This document shows, one piece after another, positions 51,617 through 62,191 of a DNA stretch of 64,000 nt; the stretch's first letter is position 1, and each line of letters opens with the position of its first letter. Position numbers and translations under genes: made by a program. Location of the stretch: NCBI RefSeq assembly GCF_000244955.1, contig NZ_CM001439.1, forward strand, positions 901,767 through 965,766. The letters run 5' to 3'. Below the pieces are notes generated by a model, which searched no databases, was not told the DNA's origin, and worked only from the letters and a program-made list of their open reading frames with translations. Source of the DNA: Saccharomonospora marina XMU15. Lineage in GTDB: Bacteria; Actinomycetota; Actinomycetes; Mycobacteriales; Pseudonocardiaceae.

Positions 51617-52384
51617 ATGCTCTCGCCCGCCGAAGCAAGGCAGAAGTTCAGGACGGGCCTTCGGGTACCGACATCCGGTTACTGCCCGGGATGGACGCAG
51701 GCCAACCTGCTGAGCCTGCCCCGCGACCACGCCTACGACTTCCTGCTGTTCGCCCAGCGCAACCCGAAGGCGTGCCCGGTGCTCGACGTGACAGAGCCGG
51801 GGCAGACCAGCGCCTCCATCTTCGCCGGGGACCTGCGCACCGACCTGCCGGGCTACCGCGTCTACCGGGACGGGCAGCTGGTGGACGAACGCACCGAGGT
51901 CACGTCGCTGTGGCGGGACGACCTCGTGTCGTTCCTCATCGGGTGCAGCTTCACCTTCGAGGCGGCGTTGCAGCAGGCGGGGGTGCCGGTGCGGCACATC
52001 GACATGGGGACCAACGTGCCGATGTACCGCACGAACCGGGAATGCAGGCCCGCCGGGGCGCTTTCGGGCCCACTCGTGGTGTCGATGCGCCCCGTCGCGG
52101 CCGAACTCGTGCCCACGGCGGTGCGGGTGACCTCGCGTTACCCGGCCGTGCACGGCGCTCCCGTCCACGTCGGAGCCCCCGGCCTACTGGGCATCGAGGA
52201 TCTGGCCTGCCCCGACTTCGGAGACGCAGTGGAGATCCGGCCCGGTGAGGTCCCGGTGTTCTGGGCGTGCGGGGTGACGCCGCAGGCGGCCGTGATGCGT
52301 TCCAGACCGCCCTTCGCGATCGCACATGCGCCAGGGCACATGGCGATCACCGACGTGCGCGACTGCGAGTTCCAGGTGCCTTGA
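51617..52384 (+). CDS. DUF1445 putative hydro-lyase / D-glutamate cyclase-like
   Basis: A 255-residue protein of the DUF1445 family. Mammalian D-glutamate cyclase (DGLUCY), which makes 5-oxo-D-proline from D-glutamate, contains this domain. Diagnostic stretches are [88 protein letters not shown] and [15 protein letters not shown]. Either the GTG at 51614 or the ATG at 51617 may start it; GAGG is better spaced for the latter. Linked to pxpB-pxpC it suggests a route from D-glutamate through 5-oxoproline to L-glutamate. Confidence 0.87.
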   Translation: MLSPAEARQKFRTGLRVPTSGYCPGWTQANLLSLPRDHAYDFLLFAQRNPKACPVLDVTEPGQTSASIFAGDLRTDLPGYRVYRDGQLVDERTEVTSLWRDDLVSFLIGCSFTFEAALQQAGVPVRHIDMGTNVPMYRTNRECRPAGALSGPLVVSMRPVAAELVPTAVRVTSRYPAVHGAPVHVGAPGLLGIEDLACPDFGDAVEIRPGEVPVFWACGVTPQAAVMRSRPPFAIAHAPGHMAITDVRDCEFQVP

Positions 52385-52390
52385 GAGCTG

Positions 52391-52753
52391 TCAGTGCTGC
52401 TCTTCGAGTGCGGCGCTGACGATGGCGAGTGCTTCCTTGCCGGACAACCCGAGGCCGCGAGTGGTGGCGGCGTACTGCGCGGCAGCCTCGCGTGCTCGCC
52501 GCCTGCTCTCGTCGCCGGAGGAACCCACGAAACTGCCCGCGCGGCCCCTGGTCTCGATGAGTCCGGCCTCCTCCAGTTCCCGGTAGGCCCGCGCGATCGT
52601 GTTGGGGGCGATCCCGAGGTCGGCGGCCAGCTGCCGCACCGTGGGCAGTTTGCTGCCCACCGCGAGCGTGCCGTCGTTGATCTGTCTGGCGAGAACGGAG
52701 CGGACCTGCTCGTACGGCGGGGTCCTCGCCGCCGGGTCGATCTTGACGATCAT
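52391..52753 (-). CDS. GntR-family regulator, YtrA-like
   Basis: A 120-residue small GntR repressor: PPYEQVRSVLARQINDGTLAVGSKLPTVRQLAADLGIAPNTIARAYRELEEAGLIETRGRAGSFV is the winged helix, with only a short helical C-terminus (RRAREAAAQYAATTRGLGLSGKEALAIVSAALEE), as in the YtrA subfamily, which usually controls ABC transporters. No transporter is adjacent, so the target is unclear. I start it at the ATG at 52753 because the longer frame adds an unrelated hydrophilic segment. It converges on the hydro-lyase gene with six bases between stops. Confidence 0.88.
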   Translation of the reverse strand: MIVKIDPAARTPPYEQVRSVLARQINDGTLAVGSKLPTVRQLAADLGIAPNTIARAYRELEEAGLIETRGRAGSFVGSSGDESRRRAREAAAQYAATTRGLGLSGKEALAIVSAALEEQH

Positions 52754-52877
52754 CGGTGGACGGCCGTGCCGGTCGCGAGCAGGCCACGAGGCCGCTCCGC
52801 TGCGTACGAGATCACCTTCACACTCCCGTTTTGCCGTTCGTGGTGTCAGCCAAGGTGACGCGGCGATCGTCGGCAAG

Positions 52878-53441
52878 TCAAGCCTGGTCAACGCCGATCG
52901 AGCGCCGATCGAGCGCCGCCGCGATCAACTCCGTCAGGTTCTCGGTTCCCTGCGGCAGCGCGTGCACCGGCCACCAGCGGAGGTCGTCGGACTCGTCACT
53001 GGCCATCGGCCGCGCTCCCCGCGGAGCCCGCACCACGAACTGCACGTCGAAGTGCCGGGTCGGCACGCCCAGCGAGCACGTGATCGGGTGCACGTCGAGC
53101 CGGAGGGGCTCGGGGTCCAGCGTCAGCTCCTCGATGCCGGACTCCTCGCGAGCCTCCCGCAGCGCGGCGGCCGCCAGCGAGGAGTCCTCGGGCTCGCAGT
53201 GGCCTCCCAGTTGCAGCCACTTGCCGACCCGGGGATGCAGGGTGAGCAGCACCCGCTCGCCCGGCTCGTCCAACACCACGGCCGAGGCGGTCAGGTGCCC
53301 CGGGACGCACGATCGCGCACAGGCGTCCTCCCGCGCCGCGAGGAAGCCGAGGTAGCTTTGCCGCAGCGACTCCTGGGCGGGCTCGTGGGGGCGCCACGCG
53401 CGAAGCGTCGCGGTGGCATCGGTGTGTAGCGCGCTCACCAT
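52878..53441 (-). CDS. NUDIX hydrolase
   Basis: Cleaves a nucleoside diphosphate linked to another moiety; cytoplasmic. The NUDIX box [28 protein letters not shown] (G-x5-E-x7-REAxEExGI) is complete at about 100-122. The 187-residue protein starts [16 protein letters not shown], with the ATG at 53441; a GTG three bases later overlaps the fbiB stop as GTGA. It follows fbiB on the same strand, so it belongs to the F420 unit by position, but its substrate is unknown. Confidence 0.9.
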   Translation of the reverse strand: MVSALHTDATATLRAWRPHEPAQESLRQSYLGFLAAREDACARSCVPGHLTASAVVLDEPGERVLLTLHPRVGKWLQLGGHCEPEDSSLAAAALREAREESGIEELTLDPEPLRLDVHPITCSLGVPTRHFDVQFVVRAPRGARPMASDESDDLRWWPVHALPQGTENLTELIAAALDRRSIGVDQA

Positions 53442-54772
53442 TCGAGCAGACCCTCGTCCGGTTCCCGTGGCTCGCGCGGGTGTCGCGGCCCGGCATGGTG
53501 CCCGATGGCGACCGCGCCCAGCGGCTGCCACGACGAGTCCAGTCCCAACGTGGTACGGACCACTTCCGGCGCGAAGATCGTCGAGGAGATCCAGCACGAG
53601 CCGAGGCCCTCGGCGGCGAGAGCCACCAGCAGGTTCTGCACCGCCGCCCCGCCCGCGACGGTGAACATCGTGTGCTCACAGGCGTTGCGCCGCTCGTCCG
53701 GGTAGTCGTGGGCGCCCTCCGGCACCAGGAACGGCACGATCACCTCGGGTGCCTCGAACAGCACATCGCCCCTGCGCAGCCGCTTGGCGATCTGCTCGTC
53801 GGTGAAACCGTCGCCGATCAGGTCGGCCCGCCACGCGTCCCGCATCGCCTCCAGCAACTTGTCCCGCTGCCCACGGTTGCGCAGCCAGCCGAAGCGCACC
53901 GGCCGGGTGTGGTGGGGCGCGGGCGCGGTGAGCGCCGCCGCCACAGCTGCGCGCACCAGTTCCGGAGCCACCGGCTCGTCGGTGAACTCCCGCACCGACC
54001 GGCGCAGCAGCACCGCCTCGCGACGCCCCTGCGCGATTGCCTCCGCCGTGCCGAGCCGGAACAGGTCCTCCTCCACCGGCCGCACCAGATCGCGGGCCCT
54101 GGCGGTGCCGTCGCCCACGGTCAGGCCGCGAACGATCGCGACCGGCGTGCCACCGAGCTTGCCCTTCACCAGGTCCGCGGCGGCCGCCACCTCGTCGGCC
54201 ACCGCCACCTCGGTGACGGCCAGCTCGTTGCCCTGCCCGTCAACGGCTCCGGCGTAGGAATGCAGCACCCGCAGGCCCGATGACCCGATCGCGAAGTCGG
54301 TCTGGCCGAGCCGCCAGGCCCTGCCCATCGTGTCGGTGACGACCACGGCGACCTCGACACCGAGCCGTTCGCGCAACCCGGAGCGCAGCGCCGCCGCCGA
54401 CGCGTCCGGGTCGGCGGGCAGCAGCGCGATCGCGTCGCCCGCGACGTTGGAGGCGTCCACACCCGAGGCGGCCTGCACGATCCCAAGCGGGTTCTCGGTG
54501 ATCAGCGTGCGACCCATGCGGGCGATGACCCGCACCGACTCCTCGTCGATCAGCGCGCGCCGGGCGGCGTCGCGTTCCTCGGGGTCGGTCGGCACGGTGA
54601 CCAGCCTGCCCTCGACCTTCGACACGACCTTGCTGGTGACCACCACGACGTCGCCCGAGCGCAGCCACGGCGCCTGCCGCGCGATGGCGCCCGTCAGGTC
54701 GTCGCCCGGCCGGAACTCGGGCAGTCCCTCGACCGCCATGATCTCCAGCCTCGGCGCCGCATGGTCAGTCAA
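53435..54772 (-). CDS. fbiB: Coenzyme F420:L-glutamate ligase / dehydro-F420 reductase
   Basis: Adds glutamate residues to F420-0 and reduces the precursor dehydro-F420-0. The 445-residue protein has two domains: N-terminal ligase ([19 protein letters not shown]-like [62 protein letters not shown]) and a C-terminal FMN-binding nitroreductase fold from about 250 ([42 protein letters not shown], then [26 protein letters not shown]). This full-length form is the actinobacterial type. It overlaps fbiA by eight bases. Confidence 0.95.
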   Translation of the reverse strand: MTDHAAPRLEIMAVEGLPEFRPGDDLTGAIARQAPWLRSGDVVVVTSKVVSKVEGRLVTVPTDPEERDAARRALIDEESVRVIARMGRTLITENPLGIVQAASGVDASNVAGDAIALLPADPDASAAALRSGLRERLGVEVAVVVTDTMGRAWRLGQTDFAIGSSGLRVLHSYAGAVDGQGNELAVTEVAVADEVAAAADLVKGKLGGTPVAIVRGLTVGDGTARARDLVRPVEEDLFRLGTAEAIAQGRREAVLLRRSVREFTDEPVAPELVRAAVAAALTAPAPHHTRPVRFGWLRNRGQRDKLLEAMRDAWRADLIGDGFTDEQIAKRLRRGDVLFEAPEVIVPFLVPEGAHDYPDERRNACEHTMFTVAGGAAVQNLLVALAAEGLGSCWISSTIFAPEVVRTTLGLDSSWQPLGAVAIGHHAGPRHPREPREPDEGLLEW

Positions 54773-55760
54773 CGTCCACTCCAGACAAGTCCAGCGCGGC
54801 GAGTGCCATCTTCACCGTCGCGTCGACGCCGGACATCAGCAGCGGAACGGCCCTGACCGCCACTCCCGGCACGTCGACCGACTCGCCCTCGTGTACCAGC
54901 CACCCGTCGAGCAGCCCTTCCTCCGACGTGTGCCTCGAGCCGTAGAGCCTGCCGACGGCTTCCGCCGAGGTTTCCAGTCCGATCGCGGTGAGGCACGCGT
55001 CGGCCATCCCGCGCAGCGGCCTGCCGCCGATGATCGGGGAGACGCCGACGATCCCGGCCTCGGTCTTGCGCAGCGCCTCCCGCACCCCGGGAACCGACAG
55101 CACGGTGCCCACCGAGACGACCGGGTTCGAAGGCGCGAACAGCACGGCGTCGGCCTCGGCGATCGCCTTGAGCACACCGGGAGCCGGAGTGGACTCCTCA
55201 GCGCCGACCGCGACGATCGAGTGTGCGCGAAGCGACGCGCGGTAGCGCACCCACCATTCCTGGAAGTGCAGCGCCTTGCGCTGCCCTGGCACGTCCGGGT
55301 CGTCCACGACCACGTGGGTCTCCACCCGGTCGTCGGTCATCGGAAGCAGCCTCGCCCCTGGACGCCACCGGTCGCACAGCGCCTCGGTCACCGCCGAGAG
55401 CGGGTAACCGGCGCGCAGCATGCGGGTGCGGACCAGGTGTGTGGCGATGTCCTTGTCGCCGAGGGAGAACCAGGTGGGCTCCGCACCGTAGGCCTGGAGT
55501 TCGGCCTTGACCGTCCAGGTCTCGTCCGCGTGGCCCCACCCCCGGTCTGGGTCGATCCCGCCGCCGAGGGTGTACATGCACGTGTCCAGGTCCGGGCAGA
55601 CCCGAAGGCCGTGCATCCACACGTCGTCACCGGTGTTGACGATCGCGGTGACCTGGTGAGGTGACTCGCCCTCGCCGACCGGCGGCAGCCCGAGCGCGGC
55701 CTTGACCCCGAGGAGGAAACGCGCCCCGCCGACGCCGCCCACAACAACGACAACCTTCAC
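54765..55760 (-). CDS. fbiA: 2-phospho-L-lactate / phosphoenolpyruvyl transferase for F420
   Basis: Transfers the phosphoenolpyruvyl or phospholactyl group to Fo, giving dehydro-F420-0 or F420-0. The 331-residue protein (same length as mycobacterial FbiA) opens with [23 protein letters not shown] and contains [28 protein letters not shown], and [21 protein letters not shown]. The GTG at 55760 overlaps the GNAT stop as GTGA and follows AGGAT; a GTG six codons earlier is the alternative. It precedes fbiB. F420 genes fbiC and fbiD are not here. Confidence 0.95.
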   Translation of the reverse strand: MKVVVVVGGVGGARFLLGVKAALGLPPVGEGESPHQVTAIVNTGDDVWMHGLRVCPDLDTCMYTLGGGIDPDRGWGHADETWTVKAELQAYGAEPTWFSLGDKDIATHLVRTRMLRAGYPLSAVTEALCDRWRPGARLLPMTDDRVETHVVVDDPDVPGQRKALHFQEWWVRYRASLRAHSIVAVGAEESTPAPGVLKAIAEADAVLFAPSNPVVSVGTVLSVPGVREALRKTEAGIVGVSPIIGGRPLRGMADACLTAIGLETSAEAVGRLYGSRHTSEEGLLDGWLVHEGESVDVPGVAVRAVPLLMSGVDATVKMALAALDLSGVDVD

Positions 55761-56539
55761 GGTGCCCGATCCTGCCACGCCCCGGTAGGAACCCAGTAAC
55801 GGTAACGGTGGTGCTCGCGGAAACCCAGGCGCTGGTACAACGCCAGCGCACCGCCGTTACCCACGGCGACCTGCAGAACGCAGCGAGTAGCACCGTGGTC
55901 GTACCCCCACGCCGCGATCCGCCGCATGAGCCCGCCGGCGATACCGCGCCTGCGCAACCGCGGCCGCACCGCCAGCCGCGCGACGTGCAGCAGGTCGCCG
56001 ACCACGGCGCCGCGTACCGCCGCCACGGTGTCCGCTTCGTGCTCGACCAACCCGAAACCGACGCGGGCACCGCTGGTCAGCACGTGCCGCTGTGCCTGCG
56101 TCGGCCGCGGCGAATCCACCGCCAGCTCCCACCAGCCCGCGGTGGGCGCGTCCAACACCCGCATCCGCGAATCGCCCGCCTCGCCGCCTTGCCCGGTCGG
56201 CCCCACCAGAACCGATACCTCGCAACCAGCGGCGTGTTCGTGGTAGGGCCGCCACCCCGACCGCCGTAGGTCGGACTCGACCGGATCGCCGTGGATCGCC
56301 TGCACCACAGGCTTGAGGTGCTGCGCGTGGGCGAACTCACATACTTCGTCGAGTGCGCTGGTGATCGCGATTCCGGGGTCCGAAACCGCCAGAGCGCTGT
56401 TGGCACGGGCGGTGAAGGGAACCCGTTCGGTACCGACCCGATCCGTCGCGGCCCGCAGCCGCCACCCGCCGAGCCTTCGCTCGATCAGCGCCCGCCACGC
56501 GTCGGCGCATGCGTGTTCGATGTGCTCGGCCTCGTTCAC
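55757..56539 (-). CDS. GNAT-family acetyltransferase, two-domain type
   Basis: A 260-residue protein with a degenerate N-terminal GNAT half and an intact C-terminal half. The C-terminal loop ARLAVRPRLRRRGIAGGLMRRIAAWGYDHGATRCVLQVAVGNGGALALYQRLGFREHHRYRY is the acetyl-CoA binding site and end of the fold. The N-terminal half (DAWRALIERRLGGWRLRAATDRVGTERVPFTARANSALAV) matches no loop. Such tandem proteins occur next to fbiA in actinomycetes. The GTG at 56539 has no clear ribosome site. Its stop overlaps the fbiA start, so it heads the fbiA-fbiB-NUDIX unit. Substrate unknown. Confidence 0.87.
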   Translation of the reverse strand: MNEAEHIEHACADAWRALIERRLGGWRLRAATDRVGTERVPFTARANSALAVSDPGIAITSALDEVCEFAHAQHLKPVVQAIHGDPVESDLRRSGWRPYHEHAAGCEVSVLVGPTGQGGEAGDSRMRVLDAPTAGWWELAVDSPRPTQAQRHVLTSGARVGFGLVEHEADTVAAVRGAVVGDLLHVARLAVRPRLRRRGIAGGLMRRIAAWGYDHGATRCVLQVAVGNGGALALYQRLGFREHHRYRYWVPTGAWQDRAP

Positions 56540-56576
56540 GACTAGATTGGTATCAAAAGCCCAGTAAGGAGGGCCG

Positions 56577-56753
56577 ATGAGTATCGGGCGCAAGGACGAT
56601 CGCCACAACGCCGACCTGGTGCGGGAGATCTCCGACAGCTTCGCCAGAGCCGTCGAAGGCGAGTCCGAACCGGCGGACGAGCCCGGCACCGAACCGGCCG
56701 AACCCAGGCCACGATTCGTGATTACCGGTGACAAACGCTTCCCTCCCCGTTGA
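56577..56753 (+). CDS. Small conserved-looking hydrophilic protein
   Basis: A 58-residue protein beginning MSIGRKDDRHNADLVREISD and ending FVITGDKRFPPR. It has no hydrophobic segment and many charged residues (Asp, Glu, Arg), with a central acidic stretch. The ATG at 56577 has AAGGAGG right before it, about the best ribosome site in the window, which argues that it is translated. It lies in a bidirectional gap of about 38 bases from the GNAT gene and 81 bases before the ferredoxin gene. Unrecognised. Confidence 0.6.
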   Translation: MSIGRKDDRHNADLVREISDSFARAVEGESEPADEPGTEPAEPRPRFVITGDKRFPPR

Positions 56754-56834
56754 GGGGCCTCGGCTTAGGATGCGTGACGAGACAGCGTAGTGTCCGGCAA
56801 CCAGTCGGACTGAAACCACCAGCAGGAGAGCGCA

Positions 56835-57155
56835 GTGACCTATGTGATCGCCGAGCCCTGCGTCGACGTGCTCGACAAGGCGTGCATCGACGAGTGCCCC
56901 GTCGACTGCATCTATGAGGGCGAGCGGATGCTCTACATCCACCCCGACGAGTGTGTCGACTGCGGAGCCTGCGAGCCGGTCTGTCCGGTGGAAGCGATCT
57001 ACTACGAGGACGACGTGCCCGACGAGTGGAGCGCCTACACCAAGGCCAACGTCGACTTCTTCGACGAACTCGGCTCTCCCGGCGGGGCGTCCAAGGTCGG
57101 CAAGACGGCTCACGACCCGCAGTGGATCAAGGACCTGCCCCCGCAGGGCGAATGA
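56835..57155 (+). CDS. fdxA: Ferredoxin, 7Fe-type
   Basis: An electron carrier of 106 residues with the cysteine layout of a seven-iron ferredoxin. [29 protein letters not shown] supplies the cluster 1 ligands, and the second motif [23 protein letters not shown] holds the 4Fe-4S cluster. The rest, [26 protein letters not shown], is the usual C-terminal tail. The gene overlaps dapC by ATGA. In mycobacteria fdxC is next to dapC. Between the 58-residue gene and the start lies the inverted pair GTCCG (56792-56796) and CGGAC (56806-56810), which may be a control site. Confidence 0.95.
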   Translation: MTYVIAEPCVDVLDKACIDECPVDCIYEGERMLYIHPDECVDCGACEPVCPVEAIYYEDDVPDEWSAYTKANVDFFDELGSPGGASKVGKTAHDPQWIKDLPPQGE

Positions 57156-58246
57156 GCAGCCCTCGGCTGCCCGACTTCCCCTGGGATTCGCTGGCCGAGC
57201 AGAGCCGACGCGCGCGGGCTCACCCCGGCGGCATCGTCGACCTGTCCGTGGGGACACCGGTCGACCCGGTGCCCGAACCCGTGCGCGAGGCACTGGCCTC
57301 GGTGTCGGACATCCCCGGTTACCCGACCACCCACGGCACGGCCGCGTTGCGATCGGCCGCGGTGGAGGCGCTGGGCCGAAGGCACGGCGTCGAGGGCATC
57401 GACCCAGATGCCGTGCTTCCCACGATCGGGTCGAAAGAACTGGTCGCCTGGCTGCCCACACTGCTGGGCGTGAAGCCCGGCTCGATGGTGGTCATCCCCG
57501 AACTCGCCTACCCCACCTACGAGGTGGGCGCGCTGCTGGCGGGCGCTTCGGTGCTGCGCTCGGACGGGGTGACCGCCGTCGGCCCCGGAAGGCCCGCGCT
57601 GCTGTGGCTGAACTCACCGTCCAATCCGACGGGGCGCGTGCTCGGCCTCGAACACCTGCGAAAGGTCGTGCAGTGGGCACGAGAGCGAGGCACCATCGTC
57701 GTCTCCGACGAGTGCTACCTCGCGCTCGGCTGGGAGAGCGAGCCCATCTCGATACTGCATCCCGATGTCCACGATGGACGCATGGACGGCCTGCTCGCCG
57801 TCCATTCGCTTTCGAAGTCGGCGAACCTGGCCAGCTACCGCGCGGGGTTCGTCACCGGCGACCCCGTGCTCGTGCGTGACCTGCTGGCCGTGCGAAAGCA
57901 CGCGGGCATGATCGTGCCGAGGCCGGTGCAGGAGGCCATGACCGTGGCGCTGCGTGACGACACCGCACTGCGCGAGCAGCGGGAACGCTACGCGAACCGG
58001 CGCGCGGTGTTGCGCTCCGCGCTGGAGAAGGTGGGATTTCGCGTCGACTACTCCGAGGCGGGCCTGTACCTGTGGGCCACCAGGGACGAGGACGCGCGCG
58101 CGAGCGTGGACTGGTTCGCCCGGCACGGCATCCTCGTCGCACCCGGTTCCTTCTACGGCCCGCGTGGCAGCAGGCACGTGCGGGTCGCACTGACGGCCAC
58201 CGACGAGCGCGTGGAAGCCGCCGCCGCCCGGCTGGCCGAGGCCTAG
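57152..58246 (+). CDS. dapC: Succinyldiaminopimelate transaminase
   Basis: A PLP enzyme of 364 residues that aminates N-succinyl-2-amino-6-ketopimelate in the lysine/diaminopimelate route. Landmarks are [64 protein letters not shown] and the PLP-Lys site [16 protein letters not shown], then [15 protein letters not shown] and RHVRVALTA. Aspartate aminotransferase fold type I. The ATG at 57152 overlaps the fdxA stop by four bases. Diaminopimelate is needed for peptidoglycan. dapD is convergent, 12 bases away. Confidence 0.93.
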   Translation: MSSPRLPDFPWDSLAEQSRRARAHPGGIVDLSVGTPVDPVPEPVREALASVSDIPGYPTTHGTAALRSAAVEALGRRHGVEGIDPDAVLPTIGSKELVAWLPTLLGVKPGSMVVIPELAYPTYEVGALLAGASVLRSDGVTAVGPGRPALLWLNSPSNPTGRVLGLEHLRKVVQWARERGTIVVSDECYLALGWESEPISILHPDVHDGRMDGLLAVHSLSKSANLASYRAGFVTGDPVLVRDLLAVRKHAGMIVPRPVQEAMTVALRDDTALREQRERYANRRAVLRSALEKVGFRVDYSEAGLYLWATRDEDARASVDWFARHGILVAPGSFYGPRGSRHVRVALTATDERVEAAAARLAEA

Positions 58247-58258
58247 CGGCGGCCCCGG

Positions 58259-59242
58259 TCAGTCGTTGGCGTGCAGGGCCGCGTTGAGTTCGACACCCGC
58301 GCCCGCGCGGGACACGACCTCGACGGCACCCGTGGTCGAGTTACGACGCAGCAGCGCACCGGAGAGGCCGGACAGTTCCCTGGCCTTCACCGACTTGCCC
58401 GCCACGGTGACCTTCGTCCCAGCCGTGATGTAGAGGCCTGCCTCGACGACACAGTCGTCGCCGAGCGAGATGCCGACACCACCGTTGGCCCCGATCAGGC
58501 AGCGCTCGCCGATCGAAATCACTTCCTTGCCGCCACCGGAGAGGGTGCCCATGATCGAGGCGCCGCCGCCGATGTCGGTCCCGTCGCCGACCACGACACC
58601 GGCCGAGATTCGGCCCTCAACCATCGAGGCACCCAGCGTGCCCGCGTTGAAGTTGACGAATCCCTCGTGCATCACGGTGGTGCCACTCGCGAGGTGAGCG
58701 CCGAGGCGCACCCGGTCGGCATCGGCGATCCGCACGCCGGAGGGCACGACGTAGTCCACCATGCGAGGGAACTTGTCGACGCCGTACACCGTCACCGGTC
58801 CGCGCGCCCGTAGCCGCATCCTGGCCGCCTCGAAACCCTCAATGGGGCAGGGGCCGTGGTTGGTCCACACGACGTTGGACAGCAGGCCGAACACACCGTC
58901 CAGATTCTGCCCGTGCGGGCGGACCAGCCGGTTGGAGAGCAGGTGCAGCCGCAGGTAGACGTCGTGGGCGTCGGCGGGGGGCTGCGAAAGCGAGGCGATC
59001 GAGGTGCGCACGGCCACCACCTCGACCCCACGGTCGCCGTCGGGGCCGAGCAGCGCCGAGACCGAATCCCCGAGCAGCTCCTCGGCCTGTGCCTCGGTCA
59101 GTCGCTCGGTGCCGCCCGATGCCGCGGCCGTCAGCTTCGGGTGCGGGAACCAGGTGTCGAGGACGGTCCCGTCGCCGGTCACGGTCGCAAGGCCGACGCC
59201 GGTCGCGCCGGTCGTATCTGGGTTGGGGGTCTGCTCGCTCAC
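58259..59242 (-). CDS. dapD: 2,3,4,5-tetrahydropyridine-2,6-dicarboxylate N-succinyltransferase
   Basis: Adds a succinyl group to tetrahydrodipicolinate, the first committed step of the succinylase branch. The 327-residue protein is the actinobacterial type with an extended N-terminus ([23 protein letters not shown]) and a left-handed beta-helix of hexapeptide repeats ([66 protein letters not shown]). It forms trimers. The ATG at 59242 is the natural start. It is convergent with dapC, and the lipoprotein gene lies upstream in the same orientation. Confidence 0.95.
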   Translation of the reverse strand: MSEQTPNPDTTGATGVGLATVTGDGTVLDTWFPHPKLTAAASGGTERLTEAQAEELLGDSVSALLGPDGDRGVEVVAVRTSIASLSQPPADAHDVYLRLHLLSNRLVRPHGQNLDGVFGLLSNVVWTNHGPCPIEGFEAARMRLRARGPVTVYGVDKFPRMVDYVVPSGVRIADADRVRLGAHLASGTTVMHEGFVNFNAGTLGASMVEGRISAGVVVGDGTDIGGGASIMGTLSGGGKEVISIGERCLIGANGGVGISLGDDCVVEAGLYITAGTKVTVAGKSVKARELSGLSGALLRRNSTTGAVEVVSRAGAGVELNAALHAND

Positions 59243-59263
59243 GGCCGTTACGGTAACCGTTGC

Positions 59264-59701
59264 TCAGCTCGGCTGTGTCGTCACGTCCGGCAGCGCTGAC
59301 ACCTCTCGCCGCACCGCCTCCAGCGCGGTCGCGATGTCGGTGAGCGCGGTCGAGCACGGCCGGCCGCCACCCTGGGCGCAGCCGTTGTCGCGGTAGGCGG
59401 CGATGCCCGAGGCGAGTTCGTCGGCCGCTCGGTTGAGCTCGCCGCCCGCCGCGTCGACGAAGCGCCGCGCCGTTTCCGGGACGCTGGCCACTTGGGTCAC
59501 GTATTTCTCGCAGTCGGGCGCTGGCACCGACTCCGGGGACCGGAAGCACTCATCGGCGCTCAGCGCGTTCAGTTTGACCGTGAGCGCACCCGGGCCAGGG
59601 TCCTGCGGCTGCTGCTCGGGCATGGGGCCTGCCTCGCGGGAACACCCCGCGATCGTCAGCAACACCGCGACAACGGCGGCCGCGGCAACTGTCATGCGCA
59701 C
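59264..59701 (-). CDS. Putative lipoprotein
   Basis: A 145-residue secreted lipoprotein. A signal peptide ([23 protein letters not shown]) ends in the lipobox LTIAGC, so Cys20 is lipidated and anchored at the outside of the membrane. The mature part has four more Cys in two pairs ([17 protein letters not shown] and [12 protein letters not shown]) likely in disulfides, and mostly helical segments. Unrecognised function. It is divergent from dapE and may be cotranscribed with dapD, 21 bases downstream. Confidence 0.85.
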   Translation of the reverse strand: MRMTVAAAAVVAVLLTIAGCSREAGPMPEQQPQDPGPGALTVKLNALSADECFRSPESVPAPDCEKYVTQVASVPETARRFVDAAGGELNRAADELASGIAAYRDNGCAQGGGRPCSTALTDIATALEAVRREVSALPDVTTQPS

Positions 59702-59738
59702 GGCAACACCGTACGCACCCTCGCGCTACGGTTCGGAC

Positions 59739-60815
59739 ATGCCCTCACTCGACTTGCGTGCCGACCCCGTGGATCTCACCGAGGCGCTGGTGAACATCGC
59801 CAGCGTCTCCGGAACCGAGGCCGAGATCGCCGACGCGGTGGAGGTGGCGTTGCGTGCGCAGGCGCCGCACCTGCAGGTGGTGCGCCACGGCGATGCCGTG
59901 CTGGCGAGGACGTCGCTGGGCAGGCCGAGCCGCGTGGTGCTCGCAGGACACCTCGACACGGTGCCGGTCAACGACAACCTGCCGCTGACACGCACCGGCT
60001 CCGGCGTGGAGCAGCTGCTGCACGGGTTGGGCACGGTGGACATGAAGGGCGGCGACGCGGTGCTGCTGCACCTGGCGGCGACGCTCACCGAGCCGAGGCA
60101 CGACCTGACGTTCGTCTTCTACGACTGTGAGGAGGTCGAGGCCGACCGCAACGGCCTCGGCCGCATCGAGCGCGAGCTGCCACAGTGGCTGCGGGGTGAC
60201 CTCGCCGTGGTCGGCGAGCCGTCCAACGGTGTGATCGAGGCGGGGTGCCAGGGCACCATGCGGGTCGAGTTGCGGACCGAGGGCAGCCGGGCACACACCG
60301 CACGGGCTTGGATGGGTGTCAACGCCATCCACACCCTCGCCGAGCCGCTACGCAGGCTCGCCGACTACCGGCCGCGCGAGGTGGAGATCGACGGGCTCAC
60401 CTACCGCGAGGGGCTGCAGGCGGTGCGGGTGTCCGGCGGGGTGTCGGGCAACGTGGTGCCCGACAGCGCCGTGCTGGTTGTGAACCACCGCTTCGCCCCC
60501 GATCGCGGCGTCGAGCAGGCACGCGCACACCTCGCGGAGGTGTTCGACGGCTTCGAGCTGACCGTGGTCGACAGTTCGGCCGGGGCACTGCCGGGGCTGT
60601 CCGCTCCCGCCGCCGCCGAACTCGTCGCCGCTGCGGGCGGAAGGGTGGCGCCGAAACTGGGCTGGACCGACGTGGCGCGGTTCGCGGCGCTCGGCATGCC
60701 CGCCGTGAATTTCGGGCCCGGTGACCCGACCCTGGCTCACACCAGGCAGGAACACGTCGCCGCGTGCGAGATCTCCTCGGTGTTCGAGGTGCTGAGGTCG
60801 TTCCTGTCGGCATGA
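59739..60815 (+). CDS. dapE: Succinyl-diaminopimelate desuccinylase
   Basis: A zinc metallohydrolase of 358 residues (M20 family) that releases diaminopimelate from the succinyl form. Metal ligands are visible in [13 protein letters not shown] (His, Asp), [15 protein letters not shown] (Asp), the catalytic Glu in [13 protein letters not shown], and the final [12 protein letters not shown]. The ATG at 59739 was chosen; the longer frame is only antisense of the lipoprotein gene. Together with dapC and dapD it completes three successive succinylase-pathway enzymes in one small region. Confidence 0.95.
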   Translation: MPSLDLRADPVDLTEALVNIASVSGTEAEIADAVEVALRAQAPHLQVVRHGDAVLARTSLGRPSRVVLAGHLDTVPVNDNLPLTRTGSGVEQLLHGLGTVDMKGGDAVLLHLAATLTEPRHDLTFVFYDCEEVEADRNGLGRIERELPQWLRGDLAVVGEPSNGVIEAGCQGTMRVELRTEGSRAHTARAWMGVNAIHTLAEPLRRLADYRPREVEIDGLTYREGLQAVRVSGGVSGNVVPDSAVLVVNHRFAPDRGVEQARAHLAEVFDGFELTVVDSSAGALPGLSAPAAAELVAAAGGRVAPKLGWTDVARFAALGMPAVNFGPGDPTLAHTRQEHVAACEISSVFEVLRSFLSA

Positions 60816-60831
60816 CTCTACGCTTGGCGCT

Positions 60832-61614
60832 GTGAGCGAGGCGACGCGTGATGTCCGAGGCGACAACGAACACCCACCCGAGCGCCACCGGGGTCCTGTC
60901 GTGCTGCGCAGGGGGCGGCAGGCTGAGGACACCACCACGGATCAACGCCTGCTCGACTCGAGGGGCCCCAGCGACTGGGTGCACACCGACCCGTGGCGGG
61001 TGCTGCGGATACAGGCGGAGTTCGTCGAGGGGTTCGGCGCGCTGGCCGAGGTGCCGAGGGCGGTCACGGTGTTCGGCTCCGCGCGCACACCGCGTGACCA
61101 CCCGGAGTACCAGCTGGGCCGCGACATCGGTGGCGCGCTCGCCAATGCCGGCTTCGCCGCCATCACCGGCGGCGGACCCGGCTCGATGGAGGCGGTGAAC
61201 CGGGGCGCGTCGGAAGCGGGCGGGCTGTCCATCGGCCTCGGTATCGAGCTGCCGTTCGAGCAGGGGCTCAACCCGTGGGTCGACCTCGGCGTGAACTTCC
61301 GCTACTTCTTCACACGCAAGACCATGTTCGTCAAGTACGCGCAGGCCTTCATCTGCCTGCCGGGCGGTTTCGGCACGCTTGACGAGCTGTTCGAGGCGCT
61401 CACGCTGGTGCAGACCAAGAAGGTGACGAAGTTCCCCGTGGTGCTGTTCGGCTCGGCCTACTGGGGCGGGCTCTACGACTGGGTGCGCGGAACGGTGCTG
61501 TCGGAGGGGAAGATCGGCGACCGGGACGCGGCCTTGCTGCACGTCACCGACGACATCGACGACGCGGTCGGCGTGGTGCTCGAGGCGTACAAGGCCTGGG
61601 AGGACACGCACTAG
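60832..61614 (+). CDS. LOG-family protein (TIGR00730), N-terminally extended
   Basis: A Rossmann-fold lysine-decarboxylase-like protein of 260 residues. The signature is [21 protein letters not shown] and [19 protein letters not shown] (PGGxGTxxE), which form the active site of the LOG (cytokinin phosphoribohydrolase) family. It carries about 75 extra N-terminal residues, highly charged, before [24 protein letters not shown]. Acts in the cytoplasm, perhaps on a nucleotide. The GTG at 60832 starts it, and its stop overlaps the next gene by one base. It is one of two LOG proteins in tandem. Confidence 0.88.
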   Translation: MSEATRDVRGDNEHPPERHRGPVVLRRGRQAEDTTTDQRLLDSRGPSDWVHTDPWRVLRIQAEFVEGFGALAEVPRAVTVFGSARTPRDHPEYQLGRDIGGALANAGFAAITGGGPGSMEAVNRGASEAGGLSIGLGIELPFEQGLNPWVDLGVNFRYFFTRKTMFVKYAQAFICLPGGFGTLDELFEALTLVQTKKVTKFPVVLFGSAYWGGLYDWVRGTVLSEGKIGDRDAALLHVTDDIDDAVGVVLEAYKAWEDTH

Positions 61615-62183
61615 TGGATCGACTCTGTGTCTTCTGCGGCTCCTCGAAAGGCGCCGATCCCGGTTACGCCGACGACGCCGCCGCGCTCGGCAGGCTGCTG
61701 GCGCAGCGCGGCATCGGCGTCGTCTACGGCGGCGGCCAGGTAGGGCTCATGGGGGTGGTCGCCGACGCCACACTCGCCGCGGGTGGTGAGGTGATCGGTG
61801 TGATCCCCAAGCACCTGATGCGGGAGGAGATCGCACACGCCGGGCTCACCCAGCTACACGTCGTGGAGGACATGCACGAGCGCAAGGCGATGATGGCTGC
61901 GCTTTCGGACGGTTTCGTGGCGCTGCCGGGCGGCGCGGGCACGCTCGAGGAACTGTTCGAGGTGTGGACCTGGGCTCAGCTCGGGCTGCACGCCAAGCCC
62001 GTCGGCCTGCTCGACGTGCGCGGCTACTACCGCGAGCTGCGCGGTTTCATCCAGCACATGGTCGACGAGGGGTTCCTGAACCGGGCAAGCCGAAAGCTGC
62101 TGACCATCGAAACCGACGCCGTCGCGCTGCTGGACGCCTTCGCCCGCCACGATGCCCGGCCGGTCGACAAGTGGGCGGACTGA
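61614..62183 (+). CDS. LOG-family cytokinin riboside 5'-phosphate phosphoribohydrolase
   Basis: A compact LOG protein of 189 residues predicted to split ribose 5-phosphate from N6-modified adenosine phosphates. Motifs: [81 protein letters not shown]. This form resembles mycobacterial Rv1205, known to make cytokinins. The GTG at 61614 shares one base with the upstream stop, so it is translated with the longer paralogue. The gene gpgS follows after eight bases. Confidence 0.9.
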   Translation: MDRLCVFCGSSKGADPGYADDAAALGRLLAQRGIGVVYGGGQVGLMGVVADATLAAGGEVIGVIPKHLMREEIAHAGLTQLHVVEDMHERKAMMAALSDGFVALPGGAGTLEELFEVWTWAQLGLHAKPVGLLDVRGYYRELRGFIQHMVDEGFLNRASRKLLTIETDAVALLDAFARHDARPVDKWAD

Positions 62184-62191
62184 GTCGCCGC

